Shown here: one piece after another, positions 58,990-64,000 of the stretch
How positions within the stretch are numbered: position 1 is the stretch's first letter
Layout of the letters: each line of letters opens with the position of its first letter
Assembly (NCBI GenBank): GCA_037043455.1
Contig: JAWPHD010003262.1
Location: forward strand, 62,001-126,000
Direction: 5' to 3'
DNA length: 64,000 nt
Source: Cyrtodaria siliqua
Lineage: Eukaryota; Mollusca; Bivalvia; Adapedonta; Hiatellidae
The notes under the pieces: generated by a model
The model's database searches: none
Seen by the model: the letters and a program-made list of their open reading frames with translations, nothing else
What the model was told of the DNA's origin: nothing
Translations under genes and position numbers: made by a program

Positions 58990-60110
58990 TGCCTTAAAGG
59001 ATCTCTGCTTCAATTCCATTTTATCTGATTAATTATTTTGTTGGACATGTTATGTAAATATTTAGTTTCATTTTATTACAACTTTAGTCTTGCGTTATTA
59101 AAATGTTGTACTTTAATTCATGAATGTTGTATTTTCTTTTTAAAATTTCAATAATCTCAGTTAAATTTTTACCTGTCCATGTGCTTGAATACCCATTTTA
59201 TTAAATTGTTTTCTTCCTGTGCCAATTATTTTTATAAAACTGTATATTTTTGTGTGTTTTCTTTGAGTTTTTTTTACGGGTATAAATAAAAAATATCATG
59301 ATCATATTCACAAGTGCTATTAAATAGCAGATTCATTTCAAATTACAATCAGTATTAACAAACCATTATTCATTAAAAAATAAAACTTACATGTCTTAAA
59401 AGTTACATTTTATATGATTTATAATTTTGTTAGATATGTTATGTAAATATTTAGTTGCATTTTATTACATCTTTAGTTTCAAATGTTGTGCTTACTTTTA
59501 TTCATGAATGTTGTATTTTTTTCCCTAAATTTCAATAATATCAGTTAAATTTTTACCTGTCCATGTGCTTGAATACCCATTTTATTATAATGTTTTCTTT
59601 CTGTGCCAAATTCTTTTTAAACTTTATAATACTGTATGTTCCTTTTTGGCTTGTGTTTTTTTTCGCGGGTATAATAATAAAAAAAACATAATCGTATTCA
59701 CAAATGTCATTAAATAGCGGATTCATTTCAAATTTGAATAAGTATTAGAAAACTGTTATTAATTTTACAAGTCAAATCTTTATTTAATCTTTTCCTACTT
59801 ATATGTAAATATTCATTTCCATTTATTATATCTTTAATTTTAATTGTTATTACAATACACTTATTAATGTTGTAAAACATAATATATTATCATTTAAATA
59901 ATCTTAGTTACATTTTTACTTGTCCATGTACTTGAGTACCCATTTCATTAAACTGTGTTTTCCAGTGCCAAATATATTTCAATTCTATACTTTGATTTTT
60001 ATATGGGTATAATAAAAAACGTAATCATCATATTAAGTGCCATTAAATAATGACTTAATTTCCATTTTCAAAGAGTATCATCAAACCATTATTGATATAA
60101 TAAGTCTATT
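58990..60110. repeat. Three degenerate tandem units of about 360-390 bp
   Basis: AATATTTAGTTTCATTTTAT recurs in related form near 59057, 59447 and 59806. Each is followed by TTTTTACCTGTCCATGTGCT, GAATACCCATTTTATTA and GGGTATAA. AT-rich and non-coding. Confidence 0.75.
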
Positions 60111-60370
60111 TTTGATCTAGTCTTTTCCTTGTTTTTTATACTAATAAAAGAAACAAGTTTTGATGTTTTAATATATATTTTTATAATGTTCAATTAAGTA
60201 CAAACGTCTTTCTATTCCTGTTTGTTAACATATTTTTGATGCTAATGAAAGAAACAAGTTTTGATATATATTTTTATAATGTTCAATAAAAGTTAAGAAA
60301 TAAATAATTGACTTCTTCACTTATTTTTGCACATAAGTAGGTTTTCTGGTCAAAACTGAAAAAGTCGGCA

Positions 60371-60432
60371 TTACCACTGTTAGTAGCGCACTGGGCTTTG
60401 AATCCAGAGGTCAGTTGGATCCTCAGACAGTA
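60371..60432 (+). repeat. tRNA-Gln(TTG)-like fragment
   Basis: CTGGGCTTTGAATCCAG is a good anticodon arm with anticodon TTG, preceded by GTTAGTAGCGC. The T-arm (TTGGATCC) is degraded, so this is a pseudo-tRNA or SINE head. Confidence 0.45.
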
Positions 60433-60434
60433 CC

Positions 60435-61070
60435 ATGTTGTCTTTAAACATGACACTATTTCTATAGTGTACACCCTTTATAATGATTGACATGCAACAT
60501 TGTGTCTTATTGTCCCTCGTCTCCAGCCACTAATTCAAATGAGTAGATTATCAGTTACCTGTATAGATGGTTCATGTGATGCAGTACTAGGTTTAATAAC
60601 AAAACAAAAACAATTAGTCTAAAACTGATCGTCTGTTGGCCCTTCATGGCATAAAAACGACGTTAAAAATTCAAACAGATATGTGAAGTGCATTGTTCAT
60701 TAATTCTTGGCTTACTTAGCTTTCTCTCCAAATGTTTCAACAACGACTTTGTAATCACTCGGCATTCATCACCTTATCTTTCCATAAACTATTTATTTAA
60801 ACCTAATGCAGTCAATTCATTTAACACATTTTAAGGAAAGTCCTGCAACGAAACCGTTTGGAAAATTGTCTGAATGACCTAGTTAATTCAAAATACATTT
60901 AACCAAGTCAACATAGCAACGTTTGTTAATATTATGTCCATGACCACTAAATATACCAAGGTTTAGTACTGATGATAAGATAGTTAAAATAACTGATAAA
61001 CACGTGTACTGTTATTTAATAACGTATGTTTTAATTCTTCAAAATTTTGGCGCCGAATTGATGCTTTGCA
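60435..61070. other. No feature seen
   Basis: AT-rich, non-coding. Confidence 0.5.
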
Positions 61071-61945
61071 TCAAGTTTTTCTTGTTGTCAAAATGTATTC
61101 ATCTTCAGATAAAGAGATATTGTATGTAGTTAAAAGTACTCGACCACTATCTTCTAAACCTGTGTCTCCATAAATCATTGTTTCTTCTATCATGTCCGAA
61201 TGCTCAGAAATAGTACTCTCCATTGGCACAGTTTCACTAAATAATTGCTTTTGGACGGACGTTGTTGGTGTGTTTAATTTCAAGATCTTTTGCACATGGC
61301 TGTCAGTGCTCGATTTTGTTGGTACTTGTAATTTTCCAGCTTCTGTATTAAACAACAATTTGTCTATTGTCAATTACATTCTTTCCTTTAAGATTAAACG
61401 TTCGTCTTTGATATGTTAGACCACCATCAAGAGCATTTGGCCACGAAATGGAAACATTTTCCTCCTCATGCGCTTCGACGCAGTGTAATATTGCGTCATT
61501 CGTCGTTATAAATGAAGAACGACAGTAGCTGCATATTGTTTCCACATCCTGAAATGTAAGAATGACTTCAGACAGGAACCAATACGTCTAAACGTGGCTT
61601 CGTTTGTGCACCAATACATCCTCTGCTAAAAACCAATACATTTAAAAATTAAAAATTCTACGTATTTTTACTTTTCACCGACAAAAAACACTACACTATC
61701 TAATATTAATGCATAGTTATATCTACTCAATATTAATTGTGCTTGAAATGGTATAAATTAACGTACTTTAGCAAATCAAAGCAATACGTGAACTGTTGCT
61801 TTAATAATCAAATAAATTTGGGTAAGTAAGTTTTGGGAAATCTTAATATTAAGTAAGCATATAATAAACATGTATTACATACCATTTTAGGTCCAACATC
61901 ACATGCATTATAGATAAAAGACAAACAGAACAAAACACGCTATCA
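61071..61945 (-). CDS. Unrecognised gene fragment with a C2H2 zinc finger
   Basis: A probable first exon ends ACDVGPKM at 61883 before donor GTATGT, and its upstream start is unclear (open back to about 61945). The next exon starts at 61548 after the acceptor cttacatttcag, in phase, and reads DVETICSYC. The segment CSYCRSSFITTNDAILHCVE, followed by A and H, fits C-x2-C-x12-H-x4-H. A frame slip near 61365 leads into an acidic, Ser/Thr-rich tail that stops at 61071. The finger implies nucleic-acid binding; no catalytic domain is visible. It could be a 5' part of the same transcription unit as 57728-56843. Confidence 0.45.
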
Positions 61946-62092
61946 CAATGTTCATCTTCATGGGGAGATACAATTCGGCAATAAACAAATACTTTTCTCG
62001 GTGTCTCACCCATACGTGTTGTCGGCTCTGCACACCCTTTGTATATACGGCGTTATAGGGGAGTGACAACGTTAGCATGCTAGCTGGGTAAA
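61946..62092 (-). repeat. Inverted end sequence with AACGTTG and GCTAGC border
   Basis: On the minus strand ACCCAGCTAGCATGCTAACG is followed by TTGTCACTCCCCTATAACGC and the segment shared with 56298-56370. TAGCATGCTA is itself a palindrome. Confidence 0.6.
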
Positions 62093-62119
62093 AATAAGTA
62101 CATGTAAATCACTGCAATA

Positions 62120-62412
62120 TAATTTATATTTATACCGTCTTGAAATCAAGACAAAAACAAAGCTTGCGACATAAAAACATAAAAGGTTGACATCAGAGAT
62201 ACCGTCATAGAACCAAAACAAAACCAAGTATGTGACATACAAGCACAAAGGGTTGACATTAGGGATACCGTTGGAACCAAGACAAAAACAAAGTATGGAC
62301 ATTTAAACATAAAAGAGTTGACACTAGGGATACCGTCTTGGAACCAAGACAAAACAAAGTATGCGACATACAAACATAAAAGCGTTGACAATAGGGATAC
62401 CGTCTTGAAACT
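62120..62412 (+). repeat. Minisatellite, about 61-bp units
   Basis: Four to five units of GTTGACAATAGGGATACCGT, CTTGGAACCAAGACAAAA and GCGACATACAAACATAAAAG. The unit is an amplified part of the Penelope-associated module, which itself follows at 62400-62510. Confidence 0.75.
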
Positions 62413-62965
62413 GTCAGTGGCAAAAAGGCCTCGGGTGAAGGGAGTGGTGGGGTGTTAACCCAGGTTATAGGGTGCATCAGCCTCACTCTTACCCTGTTGG
62501 TATGAAACCACTAATTATTTTCCCCATAGACACCAGTGTTAAAACACCAGTGTTACAATGGAACATAGTAATGATTTCCTGCAACTTCAACTCAAGTATT
62601 GATAATGCAGCAGTGAAATTTTCATATAGAAAACTAATTTTCCACTTGAAAAATCACCAGAAAATGTGGGGTCACAAGACATGTACGAACGTTCTTGTTT
62701 GTTTACCAAACAGTTCAAGGTACCTCTGGTTTCATTGACAGTTGCTCACACAGTGTAAGCATAGTGCCGAAATTTCGAAAATGTTCATCAGCGATCAAGT
62801 AAAACCTAATAATATGCTTCTTATACATACAACCACAAAATCGAATAGAAATGGGCAGTCTTCCACTACTTATAATGCCCATTTCCATCAAAAAAGTAGG
62901 GATTACTTTTTATTATAGCAACTTTATTCGACTACACCTCGGAGGATTACATGTAATTGAAGGTG
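62413..62965 (-). repeat. Penelope-associated module end and the inverted copy of the 41.7-kb block
   Basis: CTGTCAGTGGCAAAAAGGCC and ATAGGGTGCATCAGCCTCAC belong to the module. 62520-62965 is the reverse complement of 41690-42130 with moderate divergence (TGTGGGGTCACAAGACATG, AAAATGTTCATCAGCGATC). Confidence 0.6.
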
Positions 62966-62989
62966 GTAAACATTATACGAATCTTTTAT

Positions 62990-63122
62990 GGGTTTCCGGT
63001 GAAGATAGGGAATTCCAACCCGAGGTATAACTGTTTTTATCGGGACAGAGGCTCTGCCGAGGTTCCGATTAAAACACTTATACCTAGGGTTGGAATTCCG
63101 TATCTGAACCGAATACCCATGA
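62990..63122. repeat. Foldback element, first copy
   Basis: GGGAATTCCAACCCGAGGTA pairs with TACCTAGGGTTGGAATTCC, in arms of about 54 bp. Because it is nearly self-complementary, both strands give similar short peptides, an artefact and not a gene. Confidence 0.75.
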
Positions 63123-63346
63123 TAGATTCTTTTTCTTGCATAACAGAGACATTTTGTGCGTTGACTCCGCCAACTACTAACGTTTTGCATGTTTTCCTGC
63201 ATACCGGATGTTGGCACGCGTGAATTTTATCTCGACACTAGGGTAAGATGGAAATATCTAGCCCCGGTAAAACGACGGATGTCCTTGTCCGGTATGCAAG
63301 AAATTGTCATCTCAGTTAAACAGGACAGTGTAATATAGGAATCTTT

Positions 63347-63640
63347 CATGGGTACCCGGTGACGATAGGGTATTCAACCTAAGGTATGTGTTTTTATCGG
63401 AACCGAGTGTCTGCCGAGGTTCTGATTAAAACACATATACCGAGGGTTGGATTTCTCTATCTGAACCAAATACCATTCTTTTTCTTGCATATCAGAGACA
63501 TGTTATATTCCTGCATACTGGATGTTGGTGAGCACACATACCTCGGGTTGGAATATCCTATCTCCACCGGATACCGATGACAGATTCTTATATTCCATCC
63601 CCCATGTAAAACGTGGATAGTCTTATCCGGTATGCAAGAA
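63347..63640. repeat. Foldback element, second copy and partial third
   Basis: 63347-63480 repeats the same arms (GATAGGGTATTCAACCTAAG and ATACCGAGGGTTGGATTTC). ACCTCGGGTTGGAATATCC near 63542 starts another half. 63641-64000 has no recognisable feature. Confidence 0.6.
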
Positions 63641-64000
63641 ATAACGATATCCTCGCTTGGCCCTAAACTATGCAGCATTATAAAAGATATACTCATGTAT
63701 ATATGAATATTGTTGATATTTCTGATGCTTACAATCCAGTTAATGTTGTGGTAAGTCACTTCTCTTGACGAGACGAATTTGAATTTAACACACGTTTCTC
63801 ACCAGCTCGTTATGCACAGTTTGATATGTTGTAGCAAACCTATTGCAAAATCGGCAGTCTCGCATACCGGCGACCAGTAAATATTTCTCTTTTCTATTGT
63901 TTAAAAAATCTATTTTCATTAATTTATTGTGCCATATTTGGCAATGTTGATCACATTGTGGATCTGTGGGTGACATTGTTTCGTGACAAAATTGTTAGTT

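Larger units (their letters stand above)
56293..62086 (-). mobile_element. Candidate undescribed element bounded by inverted ends
   Basis: 56298-56370 and 61985-62068 are inverted copies of about 75 bp. Both contain CACTCCCCTA, CCGTATAT, ACACGTAT and GGTGAGACACCGA in the same order, each with AACGTTG-type sequence just outside and a GCTAGC border. The interior has two minus-strand gene fragments, 61883-61071 and 57728-56843, a triplicated AT-rich repeat and no recognisable transposase. The ends may be of one 5.8-kb element or of two separate ones that happen to face each other. Confidence 0.45.

Noticed and set aside
62924..63223. Overlapping sense and antisense genes of about 90 codons
   Set aside because: Artefact of a near-perfect inverted repeat.

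Overview
The window looks like repeat-dense, AT-rich DNA from a mollusc, most likely a bivalve. I infer this from the mobile elements. It holds tRNA-headed SINEs of the bivalve type, oyster 'pearl'-like arrays with 150-170 bp units, Penelope-like and I-group LINE reverse transcriptases, a Ty3/gypsy element of a lineage common in molluscs, and many foldback MITEs. Genes have spliceosomal introns, and there are no operons or bacterial signals. I found no ordinary conserved host gene. Almost every supportable coding stretch derives from a mobile element.

Layout. 0.4-3.9 kb: a three-exon minus-strand gene for an integrase-core (DDE) protein. It has good splice sites and poly(A) signals, one frameshift, and a 21-bp palindrome-bearing tandem array just upstream of its start codon. 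5-9.5 kb: SINE and MITE remnants and G-rich sequence. 11.2-12.7 kb: a Penelope-like reverse transcriptase remnant in a repeat module that recurs at 38.5-41.7, 44.7-45.8 and 62.1-62.5 kb. 17.8-19.8 kb: the C-terminal half of an I-group LINE (RT plus RNase H). The N-terminal half (endonuclease plus RT fingers) lies at 30.3-31.6 kb on the same strand, so one LINE seems to be split by about 10.4 kb of other DNA. That intervening DNA holds foldbacks, TTAA-flanked MITEs, 155-bp arrays, an hAT-like element, a SINE with a 14-bp target duplication, and a nested pair of CAGGG-ended elements with 7-bp target duplications. A third copy of the last family is at 33.4-34.3 kb.

34.7-45.8 kb: a cluster of octamer motifs, long hairpins, two tandem arrays and the Penelope-associated modules. 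49.8-54.5 kb: a badly broken Ty3/gypsy pol (zinc knuckles, protease, RT, RNase H, integrase) ending in a PHD finger. 55.7-62.1 kb: arrays of AACGTTGG-type repeats and an inverted pair of about 75-bp end sequences enclose 5.7 kb. That interval contains two unrecognised minus-strand gene fragments, one with a C2H2 zinc finger and one with a coiled coil. This is the best candidate in the window for an undescribed mobile unit. 62.1-63.6 kb: a minisatellite and two foldback copies.

All calls come from reading the sequence. Family names rest on remembered motifs and no database was searched.
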